Below are positions 1-11,456 of a DNA stretch of 64,000 nt, one piece after another. The notes beneath the pieces are model-generated. The model made no database searches, was not told where the DNA came from, and worked only from the letters and a program-made list of their open reading frames with translations. The translations under genes were made by a program, and so were the position numbers. Origin of the DNA: Leptidea sinapis (lineage: Eukaryota > Arthropoda > Insecta > Lepidoptera > Pieridae). Every line of letters starts with the position of its first letter. The stretch's first letter is position 1. Location: the NCBI RefSeq assembly GCF_905404315.1, contig NC_066309.1:2542001-2606000 (forward strand), written 5' to 3'.

Positions 1-1844
1 GATCGCCTGGTTTCAAAACAGCTGTATAATGCTTCCTATCTCGCCTCCTATCTCATTTCCTCCCACGTTAAAATCTTATGAATTTATGTTTCTGTCTCTT
101 TTTACTGCCGCTTTTTCGTTTTATCGACTTTCAAATCACAACAATAGTAAAGAAATTTTCTCTACAACAATATAAATATATGTTTCTTTAAATAAAAAAG
201 TCTGAAAATTCGACTCGCACTTGACCAGTTTTTAATCTAACGTGAGAATTATCTGACACAACGAACGTACGGAAATCAATGCTGTATATTTTAAAATTTC
301 TTTTATAGTCCTCGTATGATATGACGTGGGAATAAATCGATATGTAGTTGGCTATGATTTATATATGTAGTAAAATCCTTTATGTCATAATCTTATGATT
401 TATGGAATATGATTATTTACATACTAACTATTTGTTCGACGTGACTTTGTTCCGGTTCAGGATAATATGAAACGTAAAAAATGTAACGCCTTGCAATTTT
501 CAACAGCAAAATACTTTACTTTAGGTAACCACTGTGGTACCCAGAGCCAAAAGTCTGTTGCTGTGTGATTATGTACCAAGTTCTTGTTAATGTTTTCCTA
601 AGGATTTTATTTTATTATTGACTGAGGTGATTCGTAAACACAATCCCAAAGGTACTTATAGAATAGGTACTTATTTAAAATTTACCTATTAATGTAGATC
701 AAATAAACGACAAGAAACTTATAACCTTTTTTTCAATCAAAGCCTACTTAAAGCTTTATATTAAATACAATCAAGTAAAGTTTTGTTTCATAAGCTAAAA
801 ATAAATATATTAAGTTAATAAAAAAAAACACATAAATTTTCAACGTTAATATTTAAGTTACAAGGTTTCAATAAAAACTTGTGTGTCAAAGTGCATGGTC
901 TGCATTTAAGACCTTAACACACGATCGGATTTGGTACGGCCTAACCATCGGACGCGGTCTGGTAGCAGACTATGTTCGATGGTATGTCGGATTGTCCATC
1001 GCACTAAATTATAATTACTATCCGAAGCTTACGTACCATGGTTTGTAATTGACATTTCACAACACTATGCAATTTTGAAATACTTTTGTAAATCAAAAAT
1101 TTTTATTGGCATGGCGGCCATTTTGGAATACACCATCTTGGTTTTTTCATCGTCATTAAAGCGGCAATACACTCTATGTTATATTTTCACCTATTGCGGC
1201 TTATATCTTACAGACACCAAGAAAGTATGACCACTGACAGAAAGATCGACGAACAACTGACTCTTAGCAAGAAACCGCTTGGAATTCTTAATGAACCGAA
1301 CCCTGAATAGATTTTATTTTGAAAAATCAAATCCAATTACAATTATAATATATAAATGGATCTAGGTTTTGAAACTGCAATTGAGCATTAAAACTTAACT
1401 AAAGCCATTCAATTTAAGTGTCCACTAGCGACATTATCTCCGCTTGTAATATATCTAGGGGCTGTCGCGCCGTCTGTGGCCGGCCTTTGTTTTGTGCGCA
1501 ACATCAGAAACATTCTATTCATAGCGCTGCAGACATAGTTCAGAGGATCTGGTTAAGGTGTGCAACTCACCATACTCATGTCAGAGTTTAACATCTCAAT
1601 AGCGACGCAAGCTACATACCGCGTGTCTTCACTGAAACATCTTGAGATTACTTACTTAAGTCGGTGATAAATTTCGATAGAGAATTCAATAAAGATGTTT
1701 GTTTTGTTGCGACGATAATCGCATTAGTAGCTTTTGCAGAATTGGAAGCAATTTCTCGAAGTTTTCTATTCATGCTTAGTGAGCACAATCATTCAAAACA
1801 AAATTTACATAATTATTATTTTATTTATAGCATTATTTTATATT
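1..1844. other. AT-rich stretch, nothing recognised
   Basis: I see no coding region, RNA or classified repeat here. Near 905-1020 there is a locally GC-richer patch with repeated short words around atcgga, which could be a decayed element. The one open frame (1664-1852, 62 codons) has no recognisable protein features and runs into the tail of the first SAF. Confidence 0.5.
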
Positions 1845-2150
1845 TTTTTTGACGAGACAAGACGAGCATAACGGTAATCAGCTGATGGTAATTGAAACGC
1901 CCTGCCCATAACAATGCAGTGCTGCTCAGGATTCTTGAAAAATCCAAAAATTCTGAGTGGCACTACAATAGCACTCGTCTCCTTGAGACAAACGATGTTA
2001 AATCGCGTTTGCCCAGTAATTTCACTACCTACGGCGCCCTTCTGACCGAAACACATGCTGAAACATTAATGCTTCACGCCAGAAATAGGCGCCGTTGTGG
2101 TACCCATAATCTTGCCGGCATCCTATGCAACGGAGCCTTCCACTGGTAAA
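1845..2150 (-). mobile_element. SAF retroposon, copy 1
   Basis: Short-form SAF. Read on the minus strand it starts at ccagtgga next to 2148 and ends in the A/T tail near 1850. It keeps the hairpin gtgctgctcag...ctgagtggcac (1919-1963), where the changed pairs become G.T wobbles. Both strands stay partly open, giving false ORFs of 72 and 85 codons, a side effect of the family sequence. Confidence 0.88.
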
Positions 2151-2983
2151 CAACATAACAAAATTGTATTTTAATTGGCAATATTGAGCTCGGCTTTCAT
2201 AAAGTTTACATTTCTGTGATGTGTTCCAAAGTGTAAATCGTTTTCTTTTACTTAGATGGGCAAATGATTGGAAGGTTCAGCCACATGATTAACTATAGTT
2301 ACTCATGCGGTTCAGCTGTTATTCATAAATGACAGTGGGAATAGGTGAATGGCGTTTGATTAGAGGTAGGTATGTAGCATCGATTTTTATTGGAAGTAGC
2401 AAACGATTCGATTAAAAGCTTGTACCTGTACCTCAGCTAAGGCTGAGTGTGGCGTTATTATTATATTTTTTTATGATCACCTCTGCCCTGATTCTCCTCC
2501 CAATACCAAGAAGTTGCATGTTTAAAATGTTGATAACACCCAATGTCGCAAAAAATCTGACTCATGGAAGTCTTGTAAATTTTGTATTAACACACATATG
2601 CATAAATTACAACTTCATCAAAGCATGCGATTGAACGTACGGACGTGCTAATGATGACTTTCACAATGGACGATAACGGTAACGACACGACACTGGTATT
2701 TCGGCAGCTTGGACGACAATGATATCGTACGACGATATCGGTATGCTTATGGTAATGCTTACATTGCCACGCGCTTTAAGAAACTCGAAAACAGTATTTG
2801 TATGTAAACAGTCTTATAAAACACTAATATATACCGGGTACAAGAACCAAGTTGCAGATACACTGTACACTACTTTACTATAGTTTTAATATATTTATGT
2901 TCTATCATATTCATTATATTTAGAATATTATTTGACGTTTACAACATTATTTTATATATAACATGTGAAAGATGGCAGACACG
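2151..2983. other. no feature recognised
   Basis: AT-rich DNA with no supported gene or classified repeat. A 61-codon frame at 2449-2634 has no recognisable motif. Confidence 0.45.
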
Positions 2984-2986
2984 TAA

Positions 2987-3284
2987 AGCTCTGTTCAAAC
3001 TGAGGCGAATAACGCGCGGGATGACGCGTTTTGGAGCAATTCGCTCGCTCGCTTAGCCTCTCATACTGACGCGACTTCTCGCGTGTCATTTTTGGTTCTT
3101 CAGTGGAGTAACATCATGCATTGTCATTAAATAATCCCGCCGGGCGTCCCGCTTTTGTTTCGCTTCAACTTGAGCGACTACACGCTTCAATTTGAACACG
3201 TCCATACAAGTTAGCTAACACAATCGGCGCGAGCGACTTACGTACCGAGTCCCGCGCGATAGGAGCCTCAGTTTGAACAGAGCT
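2987..3284. mobile_element. PIF/Harbinger-type MITE
   Basis: A 298-bp element bounded by perfect 20-bp terminal inverted repeats: agctctgttcaaactgaggc at the left and its reverse complement at the right. A further block, cgcgcggga, is shared just inside each end. It is flanked by the trinucleotide TAA on both sides (2984-2986 and 3285-3287), the TWA duplication expected of PIF/Harbinger. It is much GC-richer than its surroundings and contains no transposase. The 84-codon frame at 3165-3419 is spurious. Confidence 0.85.
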
Positions 3285-3571
3285 TAAGTGTTTTTTTCTT
3301 TTTGAAATTTTACTGTTTACTACACTCCGACAGTTAACCAGGTGGATGCTGAATATCAGCGCTGCAGCCAGTATTGATTTACAGCACAAACTAAGCATTG
3401 GCCTTCTCTTTTGCCACACAGCATATTCATGCTGTGTGGATTAGGAATATATTATTAATTATTTAGATTGAATTTTTATTTGTGTGGCATGGAATTTATT
3501 TATATACATTTCTTATTCTTATTATATTCGAGCTGACATAATGTCATCAGGGAACAAGTTGCATTTTCCAT

Positions 3572-3965
3572 GAAAAGGCATTTATATTCTCAAAATTGAT
3601 TCCTTTAGAATTCTTTTTGATGTCATTTCTAATAATTACTAGATACTACTACCGCTTCGGAAACAAATGGCGCTTTGAGAGAGAAGAAGCGGCGCAAGCA
3701 ACTCTCCCAGCATTCTTTTTTTGCGCTCTTTTCAATAAAAATATATAATATTGTACAGTCATTTATAAAATAATCACAATCTAGTCCCAGGCTGTCCGAT
3801 CATTTAGATATTCAGCAGTGGAGTAATAGGATTTACGACAGACCCATTTTTTTATAAAACATTTAAATTTATTTATAGATAATGCCTGAACAGTGGCTTG
3901 GACTTTATTATAGAAGTGTATACATTTACCTTTAAAGCTATTATGTATCTTATGATGTACCTTAT
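3572..3965 (-). mobile_element. LINE-C 3' end with open C-terminal coding
   Basis: On the minus strand, 3954-3781 is an uninterrupted 57-codon frame that ends at a stop codon. It contains FYNKVQATVQALSINKFK and finishes AEYLNDRTAWD, which matches the usual C-terminus of lepidopteran Jockey-like reverse transcriptases (short helix, then tAyySvneYLnd). About 200 bp of 3' UTR follows, including gcgccatttgtttcc-like sequence and a tail of aaatgccttttca. The copy is truncated at its 5' end near 3965. It is the best-preserved LINE-C reading frame here. Confidence 0.8.
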
Positions 3966-4439
3966 TATATATCTCATGTATTTTACTATTTAAAAACTAA
4001 TAGATAATAATAAATGTATGGCTGTAAATTTGCGAACGAACCACCCATTATACTCACCGCCAAGATCGGCACGACATATCTGTTGATGATGATGTTTTGT
4101 GACAATGATGCAGCATGAAAGAAAAGACCCTACGGCAGCATATATCTTAGCACAACTAACAACGCGTGTATTTTGATAAGTTCAATATCACCAAACAAGA
4201 TCGACTCATGAAAAGTTTGTGAATTTTGCATTAAAATATGTATGAACTTTTAACATCATAAAAAAGCGTGCGATTAAAGGTACAAGTAGGTAATGGTGGT
4301 ACACACTTAGGCAGGGCGTACCGGCAAAATCTAATAAAACCTCCAAACATTCAGAAACCAAGCATTAATTGTTCTGGTGTACTTAATTGATCTTGTTTTT
4401 ACTCCTACTACTAATAACTAATCGAATTGTTGGGGATCG
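3966..4439. other. no feature recognised
   Basis: AT-rich intervening DNA with no supported gene or repeat. Confidence 0.4.
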
Positions 4440-4800
4440 AGTGCTCTGTGAACGCCTAGATCATTTGGAGTTGCGTATTACGATTCATTGTGTGTCTTCT
4501 ACTGCATTTATCACGGGGAGTATTCTGAAGTGCTGTTCGACCTGATTGTCGCCGAATCCCACCTTCGCACGAGACGCCACAAAATTAGGATATCATCTCC
4601 ACCATCTGAATGTGTGGCGTTCCTCTACAGTGCAGATTTCAAGAAACTTTTTTCCATGTGCAATCAAACTATGGAATGAGTTTTTACTTGTGTGGTGTCT
4701 ACAGGACGATAGGACCTTCAATAAAAGCACGTATACTTTTCTAAAAGGTTGGTAACACTCCTGTAATTCCTCTAGGGCTGCAAAAGATTGTGGGTATCAG
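4440..4800 (+). mobile_element. LINE-A C-terminal fragment
   Basis: Plus-strand remnant of the LINE-A reverse-transcriptase C-terminus. Recognisable blocks in different frames are VLCERLDHLEL, CVFYCIYHGEYSEVLFDLI, YHLHHLNVWRSSTVQISRNFF and TFLKGW. Frameshifts separate them, so it is dead. It loses similarity around 4800 before the usual ttccataaaa tail. Confidence 0.8.
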
Positions 4801-4995
4801 CGATCACTTTTTATACCAGTAACAAATTCTGAATTATAAATTTAATTAGAAGGTAGAGTAATACTTCCATACTTAATATAAACACGAAATTTATTTCATA
4901 TCATTATTTTATAAAATGCATTGTTTTTTATAAGATTGACTTAATCTTATTATTGGCTTATAAAATATAGATTTATATTATTATTGTGATATTAA

Positions 4996-5133
4996 CCCCC
5001 TTATTCATAATGGTCCGCTAACTTAAAACAGCCGCTAAGGAGTGTTTTTTCTCATTCTGACTTAGGTCAATAGAAGAAGACAGAGTGAGAATTAGCAATG
5101 CTTTAAGTTAGCAGACTATTATGAATAAGGGGG
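4996..5133. mobile_element. MITE with ~30-bp inverted repeats, TA-type flanks
   Basis: A 138-bp element. The left end, cccccttattcataatggtc, continues to gctaacttaaa, and the right end is its imperfect reverse complement, ending gaataaggggg. TA dinucleotides lie at or within one base of each end, which fits a mariner/Tc1-type duplication. There is no coding capacity. Confidence 0.8.
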
Positions 5134-5137
5134 TACG

Positions 5138-5769
5138 TCATTAAGATTTCTGTGTTATAATATTTACCATTGACACTATATTTTGTAAGAAATCACTACA
5201 TTGCAGAGTTACATTTGAATTGACTAAACATGTTCGGACATTTAAAGCCATTTGTAACATATTTATCTACCATGTTTGACGCAAATAAAGAATTATGAAT
5301 GATACGTGCGTTTTAAAAGCCATATATCCATGAATAAATGGTAAGTAATGTTATGAATAGACAGCGTAAGTAATGTTATAAGGCTGATAAACTTACTGGC
5401 TTTTTCTCTTATTTATGCTTCTCTTGGGACATCTCCTTCCCAGTCGATTATATATCCTTAATTAAATAAAACGCTTTTAAAGGATTAAAACGCGTGGAAT
5501 CGTTACTTTGTTTTTTCATTAGATTTTTGCATAAAATATACATTTTTGTTATTATTGAATTGGTTTGGACGGTCTGTTATAAATCTAATAACAAAAGCTT
5601 CGACCATCTCCTACTGACAAAATCGTACTATTCTATAAAAGACTTCTTTTCAGATGCTTCACTCAATTAACATTTTAAAATAACATTTTACTTAATTTAA
5701 TTACTTTTTACCAATTTGAATTATTTACATATCAATTGACTGAGAACTTTAAACGATAAACTTCATTAT
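5138..5769. other. no feature recognised
   Basis: AT-rich DNA with no gene, RNA or classified repeat that I can support. Confidence 0.4.
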
Positions 5770-5895
5770 GACTGTCTGAAAACGAAATCTGGAAAGGTCT
5801 TGAAACGTCGGGTTAGCTAAAATAATAACTTAAGTAAATGTAACTTTTACGCAAAAATCTAATGTTACAACAAAGTTACAATTACAAGCGTTGTA
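5770..5895 (+). repeat. REP-1 dispersed repeat, copy 1
   Basis: Closely similar to 20468-20590. Shared blocks are ctggaaaggtcttgaaac, tcgggtta.ctaaaataat and aatgtaacttttac.caaaa. It is probably the 3' region of a retroelement, but no coding segment is attached. Weaker echoes of the aatgtaacttttac block occur near 14070. Confidence 0.65.
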
Positions 5896-5937
5896 ACACT
5901 CGCGTTAATCAAAGAATATACACTATGTTCTCAATAT

Positions 5938-6325
5938 ATTCTCTATGGGCCTTATGAGAAAGCTCATGGTCGCTCAGAGGGCAATGGAGAGGGCTATGCT
6001 CGGAGTTTCCCTACGAGATCGAATCAGAAATGAGAAGATCCGTAGGGGAACCAAAGTTACATAGTCCAAATGATTTCGAAACTGAAGTGGCACATAGTTT
6101 GACGGACAGATGGCCGTTGGGGCAGTAAAGTCCTCGAATGGCGACCACGTGCCGGAAGACGCAGTGTTGGTAGGCCCAACGTCCATCTTGTGGAGGGCCG
6201 GATCGTCGGATCTGGTCAAGATCGCCGGAATAAGTTGGATGAGGGCAGCGCAGGACCGATCGTCGTAGAAATCTTTGGGGGAGGGCTTTGTCCAGCAGTG
6301 GACGTCTTCCGCCTGATGATGATAT
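5938..6325 (+). mobile_element. RTE-like LINE C-terminus (degenerate)
   Basis: Plus-strand translation gives LMRKLMVAQRAMERAMLGVS, RDRIRNEKIRRGTKVT and, after frame damage, DLVKIAGISWMRAAQDRSS and SLGEGFVQQWTSS. These are hallmarks of the C-terminus of RTE-clade reverse transcriptases. It ends in cctgatgatgat, the short trinucleotide-type tail typical of RTE elements. Stops and shifts show it is inactive. The 151- and 115-codon antisense frames here are shadows. Confidence 0.85.
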
Positions 6326-6717
6326 CGTGATATTAACGCCTTTATATACGTTTTCCACACAATATTCACTCTGAAATGAAAATCTTTATTACCAAACCAC
6401 AAAAGATTAAAATATGATACAGATATCAAGACATTGCTAAAGCTATGAATGTAAAATATAATTGCGTACAGTCATAAATTATAAAGTCTTAAATGAAAGC
6501 TTGGTGATAAAAAGATAACTCGTAAAGCTAGCAATTAGCAGTATTCTGTGAGAAACCTGAGAAGCCGTTCTGCTTGAGGCATAGTATCTGTTGTATTAAG
6601 AAATTATCTTAAACTTATATAAATAGTTATTTAGTCATAAGTTTTTAATATTTCAACTTGTTTCATTCTGTCTTTATGCTGGTCTGAAGCGGCAGACTCT
6701 ACTGGATATCTATTGGC
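6326..6717. other. no feature recognised
   Basis: AT-rich spacer between the RTE fragment and the next LINE-C tail. Nothing further supported. Confidence 0.4.
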
Positions 6718-7050
6718 ATAAAAGGCATAAAAGGAATTTATTTTCTCAAAATTGATTCCTTTAGAATTCTTTTTGATGTCATTTCTAATAACTACTAGAT
6801 ACTACTACCGCTTCGGAAACAAATGGCGCTCTGAGAGAGAAGCAGCGGCGCATGAAATTCTCCCAGGATTCTTTTTATGCGCTCTTTTCAATAAAAATAT
6901 ACAATGTTGTACAGTCATTTCTATCGCAATAAAATAATCACAATATAGTCCCAGGCTGTCCGATCATTTAGATATTCAGCAGTGGAGTAATAGGATTTAC
7001 GACAGGGCCATTTTTTTATAAAACATTTAAATTTATTTATAGATAATCAT
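6718..7050 (-). mobile_element. LINE-C 3' end
   Basis: Same family as 3572-3965 and very similar to it. The terminal tail is preserved as tandem ggcataaaa units at 6715-6735 (ttttatgcc on the element strand), which shows how this LINE ends. The C-terminal coding portion before ctagtcccaggctgtccg is truncated near 7050. Confidence 0.8.
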
Positions 7051-7129
7051 ATTTTTGTGTGTTTTTACTTTATACAATTAAAGAGCGTTAATTAGTATTT
7101 TGAGTTATTCCGACTTGAGTTATTGATCT

Positions 7130-7364
7130 TTACCAGTGGGAGGCTCCTTTGCACAGGATGCCGTCTAGTTTATGAGTACCACAACGGCGCCTATGTCTGC
7201 CGTAAAGCAAATGATAAAGTAATGTGTAAACATTACTGTGTTTCGGTATGAAGGGCGCCGTAGCTAATGAAATTACTGGGCAAATGAGTGTTAACATCTT
7301 ACGTCTCAAGGTGACGAGAGCAGTTGTATTGCCACTCAGAATTTTTGGGTTTTTCAATAATCCG
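7130..7364 (+). mobile_element. SAF retroposon, copy 2 (3'-truncated)
   Basis: Begins at the canonical accagtgggaggctcctttg and runs to the middle of the conserved hairpin, then stops near 7364. The 3' arm and tail are therefore missing, which is unusual for a retroposon and implies a later deletion. Confidence 0.85.
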
Positions 7365-8199
7365 CCCGATAAAAGGAGTTGTTTGCAATATATCGTATCA
7401 AAATAAAATCTAATATATCGCTGAAATTTATTAGTTATTGTGTGATAAATAAAACTTGCATTCTCTGGGTTTAGTGTTTTTAACCACCTAAAGACTTGGT
7501 AGCAATATTTAAAGTTAAAGACAGATCTAACTGAATATTTAAAAAACTGATTATTTTACACTTTTACTTGAAAAAAAAAAATTTACAATTTTAACGAGAA
7601 TGAACAATAATTTGCCATTTGACACAATAAGTTACATTAAAATTATAACAAGTAATTGAAAAATGCAAATTCGTTGCAAGATTGATTATTGTCAATATTT
7701 TCATGCATGCATGTCGAAAAATGGAGTATGAAACGCGTATTGATCATGTCTGGGATCCCTTATCATAATACCACCTCGAGATACATTAGACGAACATTGT
7801 GTGAGCATAAATTAACAGCAAACAAATGATTCACGGCAATACCAAAGAGCATTCAAAATTCCGGCGCACCAATAAGGCTCTATATAATAATGGGTACAAT
7901 TTAACGAGCTAAGTACCACTCGCATGCTTATGGTATTGTTCTGTACGATATTACCAAGTTTGGGCGCCGTTGTGACAGATGTTCCGCACAAAGACGGCGG
8001 TAATTGCCCGCGCGGCTATCATCGTAACAAGCTATATATTTGTTTGAGAAATTGTCCTTAGTATACGAAGACTTTTCGTTTTCAAATAACATGCTTATTT
8101 ACTACAGTGAGATAACACAATTTATGTATTGTACCAATTTATCAGATCTGGTGAATCCGAGTAATGGTTAAAGTATTGGTAATAAACGAATGTCAAGTA
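7365..8199. other. no feature recognised
   Basis: No gene or classified repeat seen. A GC-richer patch lies at about 7960-8020. Confidence 0.4.
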
Positions 8200-8430
8200 C
8201 TTACACATTGTAAGCATTATTGTTTTGGTTTGAAGGGCGGCGTAGCTAGCGAAATTACTGGACAAATGAGACTTAACATTTTATGTCTCAAGGTGAGGAG
8301 CGCAATTGTAGTGCCGCTCAGAATCTTTGGGTTTTCCAAGAATCCTGAGCGGCACTGCATTGTAATGGGCAAGGCGTCAATCAATTACCATCATCAGATG
8401 CATGCGCATATTGTCATAAAAAAAGCGACA
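8200..8430 (+). mobile_element. SAF retroposon, copy 3 (5'-truncated)
   Basis: Starts inside the element near the gtaagcattattg hairpin and runs through the main hairpin. That hairpin has perfect arms here (gtgccgctcag / ctgagcggcac, about 8309-8354). It ends in tgtcataaaaaaa. The 105-codon frame across it is a by-product of the family sequence. Confidence 0.85.
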
Positions 8431-10438
8431 ACAGATGAAACATCAAATTTGGTCCAAATATTAAAAATTTCATTCGTGTAATATTTTTATCGTAAATATG
8501 GTGTTAGATTCGACCTAACATGGATGAAAGATGTTAGTTTCATAAATTTAGGGTTCCGTACTCAAATAGTAACCAACGGCAACCTTATCATTAGCCGCGC
8601 AAAATAAATACCGATGAAATTATGACGTCAGACGTGGATTCTTAGTTGGGTTAGTAGGGTTGGCATAAAACACATGATACACGTACCTAGTAGTTGTAAA
8701 ATAATTATAAAAGAAGAGCCGACTGGAAACTAAATATTTACAAATAAAAACTATCATTCATATCGAGCGCGAGCAATAGATTGAAAGATGAATGTACCTG
8801 AGCACTGATTACAGACAACACTGTTTTTCTAACCCTACTGACTATGACCAGGCGATAGCGGGGCAGGTCAGCGGAGTGGGAGACGTAGTCATAGCCAAGG
8901 TCTATGTGCACAGCTAGTACTTAAAGTCTGCCAAACTATCGTCATAACTAATCCGCTAAAATAAAGAAATAAAAAACTATGATGCCTAAATTACACAATG
9001 GCTGCCATGCAAATTAAAAAGGTGTTTCTTTCAATAGTTTTCTCAGAATAAATGGTGTTATTTTTTATTTATTTAATTGTTTTTATAAGATCTACAGCAC
9101 ATTACATCACTTATAAGCTTAATAATAAAATAATACAGAACATTGGCCACCAGAGATGTTAAATTATACAGGCAAAACATTAAAAAAATATCCTAACAAA
9201 TCAATACACACAATTTGGTCAACCATCTGAGGTAAGCGGGCGTGTAATACTGAATGCTCATTGGTCCAGTAATAGTAATAATGTGGTATCTGAAAGCATT
9301 CATCTTCTATAAGGTGTCTATGAGTTAAATTAGGTGTACGATCCTGACTCCGCCTTGACCACATGTTTTACTCATGTTTCTTACTATACCTTATTAATTA
9401 CGGTAAATATAACGCCAACTATTATCGTTCCATTAATATTTAAACTTAAGAGCCAATGCTAAATATCTTAAGAAATAAAGTATGTTATATTATCATTATA
9501 GTTCATATTTTGACTCACACGGTCATCCATAAACTTTCTATTCTTTATCGTTGATACTTATAAACAATTTGGGCTCGCTAATATAAATACTTAATGATTC
9601 ATGATATGTTTGTGCAAACACTTTATCAATCTTTTCGAATTGGTAATCAGTTTATATTATGCTTCCCACGTAGGTATTTTAGCGTAATTGTATCTGCCTT
9701 TAGCCATAACAGATGTAGCTTTCTTTCATTTTGTTTAGAAATAAAAACCTACAATATTGTTACTATTAAATACGCTTAAATATTTGTGTTTTTGGAGAGT
9801 TTTGATTAAATCCCATAAAATTTATGGCTATTAGACTTAGCGAAGTCTGATTTCAATTGTTTGATATTATTGTCCCCCAATTGGTTTTGATATTCTAAAA
9901 GTGGAACATTGCAAAAATCGCTTTAAATTGCAATGATTTCTTTGTCATTTAGTAGGGTTCAAATAGTAAGTTTTTTAATCAAATAAGTTTAGTTATAATA
10001 AAAATTAACTCCAAATATAATTTCCTGAGAATACATCACACTTCCTTATAGAGTTTTTGCAATCATAAGAAATAGATCAAAATGCTTTGAAAGTACAGGG
10101 CGCGTGGGCAAGCGATGCCCCGCGGCGCGCATCTGTTACCAGGCTCACATAAATAACAAGGAAACATCTTACAGCTCCCGGCTTTGATAAATCCTTCACT
10201 GTTCTTCTTTGTGCTGTGTTGACTTTAATGTACTGTATCCTGTGTACGGCATTAGCGCTGTTAGCGGAAAACATGGTGTAACATATAATCTACCGGTGAA
10301 ACAGGACGCAATGGTTACACTCGTAAGTAATATACGTATAGATACATATAACTTATTATTGAGGTTCTTTGTAATTCAAAACTGAGTCCACTCTGATTTA
10401 AATATGATCACAGTGGTACTTGTACTATTATATATTAT
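8431..10438. other. no feature recognised
   Basis: Long AT-rich interval. The sequence near 8560 contains the common word gggttccgtact. GC-richer patches occur at 8840-8930 and 10095-10140. Open frames at 9164-9364, 9594-9779 and 10077-10274 show no recognisable domain and I do not call them genes. Confidence 0.4.
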
Positions 10439-10697
10439 ATTACCACAACGGCGCCTATTTCTGCTGTGAAGCAGTAATGTGTAAGCATTACTGTGATTCG
10501 GTCTGAAGGGCGCCGGAGCTAGTGAACTTACTGGGCAAACGAGACTTAACATCTTATGTCTCAAGGTGACGAGCGCAGTTGTAGTGCCACTCAGAATATT
10601 TGAGTTTTTCAATCCTGAGTGGCACTGCACTTGAAATGGGCAGGGCGTATCAGTTACCATCAACTGCTCGTCTCGTCTCTTATTATCAGAAAAAAAT
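10439..10697 (+). mobile_element. SAF retroposon, copy 4 (5'-truncated)
   Basis: Starts at taccacaacggcgcc and ends in ctcgtctcttattatcagaa followed by A/T. The hairpin arms are gtgccactcag (10584-10594) and ctgagtggcac (10615-10625). They differ from the usual arms at one paired position on both sides, so pairing is kept. Confidence 0.87.
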
Positions 10698-11347
10698 ATA
10701 TATATAATATATTCTTTAGTAGTGGTTTATAAAATACAGCCATTCCTATACCATAGGCGCATAGACTTAGGTGAACCTAATATTTTTTTAATGTACACTT
10801 TAAGATTATAATTGCGCAAACACATATACGATTACTGGTTGTCATCAAGATCGGTGAAGCTGTTTTTGAATTATAGAAATATATACCTACATAAATATTT
10901 TTAGTTTTTGTCAGTACACTATATGTATTGAAAAATACAACAAATTTTTCCCTATTGTTCTCAGCAAAATCGTTTCATTTGATAACAATTATTATAATGT
11001 CTTGAGGTATGTTAACCAGTGTTGAGTTCCCAATCTTGAATCCAGTCGTTATGTAATATGGTGGTATAAAAACCAGCTTATAACAAAAAAATTCATATTT
11101 GTATCCTACAAAACGTAATACTAATGAAGTGTTCCTGTTGAGTTAAATAGATTGAAAATTCCGTTGATGATGTGAAAAACAAACGTACAAAACATTGCAA
11201 GCAAAATAACAGCTCGTCACATCAGGAACGATATTTTTTTTTTTCAAATTATTTCAACCATGAGATTACATCGGTCAGGGTTAGCACACCATGTATATAA
11301 TCCATGTTTTTATATACCTAGTCTTAGATACTGAAACAAAGAAATAG
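10698..11347. other. no feature recognised
   Basis: AT-rich DNA, nothing supported. Confidence 0.4.
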
Positions 11348-11456
11348 TAGATTTTACAACGAGTGCACAAATAGAACTATTTTTATCCGAGACTCTTAGC
11401 AGAGGCTGGTAGTAATGTCGAGGATAAAATGGTTTTGTGGACGAGTTATAAACTCT
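11348..11456. repeat. fold-back element
   Basis: Imperfect inverted repeat of about 45-bp arms. The left arm contains acaacgagtgcacaaa and tttttatccgagact. The right arm contains the complementary order, gtcgaggataaaat and tttgtggacgagttataa. The short centre is ttagcagaggctggtag. It resembles a small MITE or hairpin element. No target duplication is obvious. Confidence 0.65.

Noticed and set aside
3165..3419. 84-codon minus frame as a gene
   Set aside because: It lies mostly inside the Harbinger MITE and crosses its right end.
5974..6429. 151-codon minus-strand frame, the longest in the window
   Set aside because: It is the antisense shadow of the plus-strand RTE-like C-terminus, which explains the sequence much better.
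8164..8481. 105-codon frame as a gene (and similar frames at 1838-2056, 19173-19583, 52858-53226, 55894-56157)
   Set aside because: All are the same frame (…LKVTSAIVVPLRIFGF…) read through SAF copies. They differ by shifts, vary in start, and lie in non-coding retroposons.
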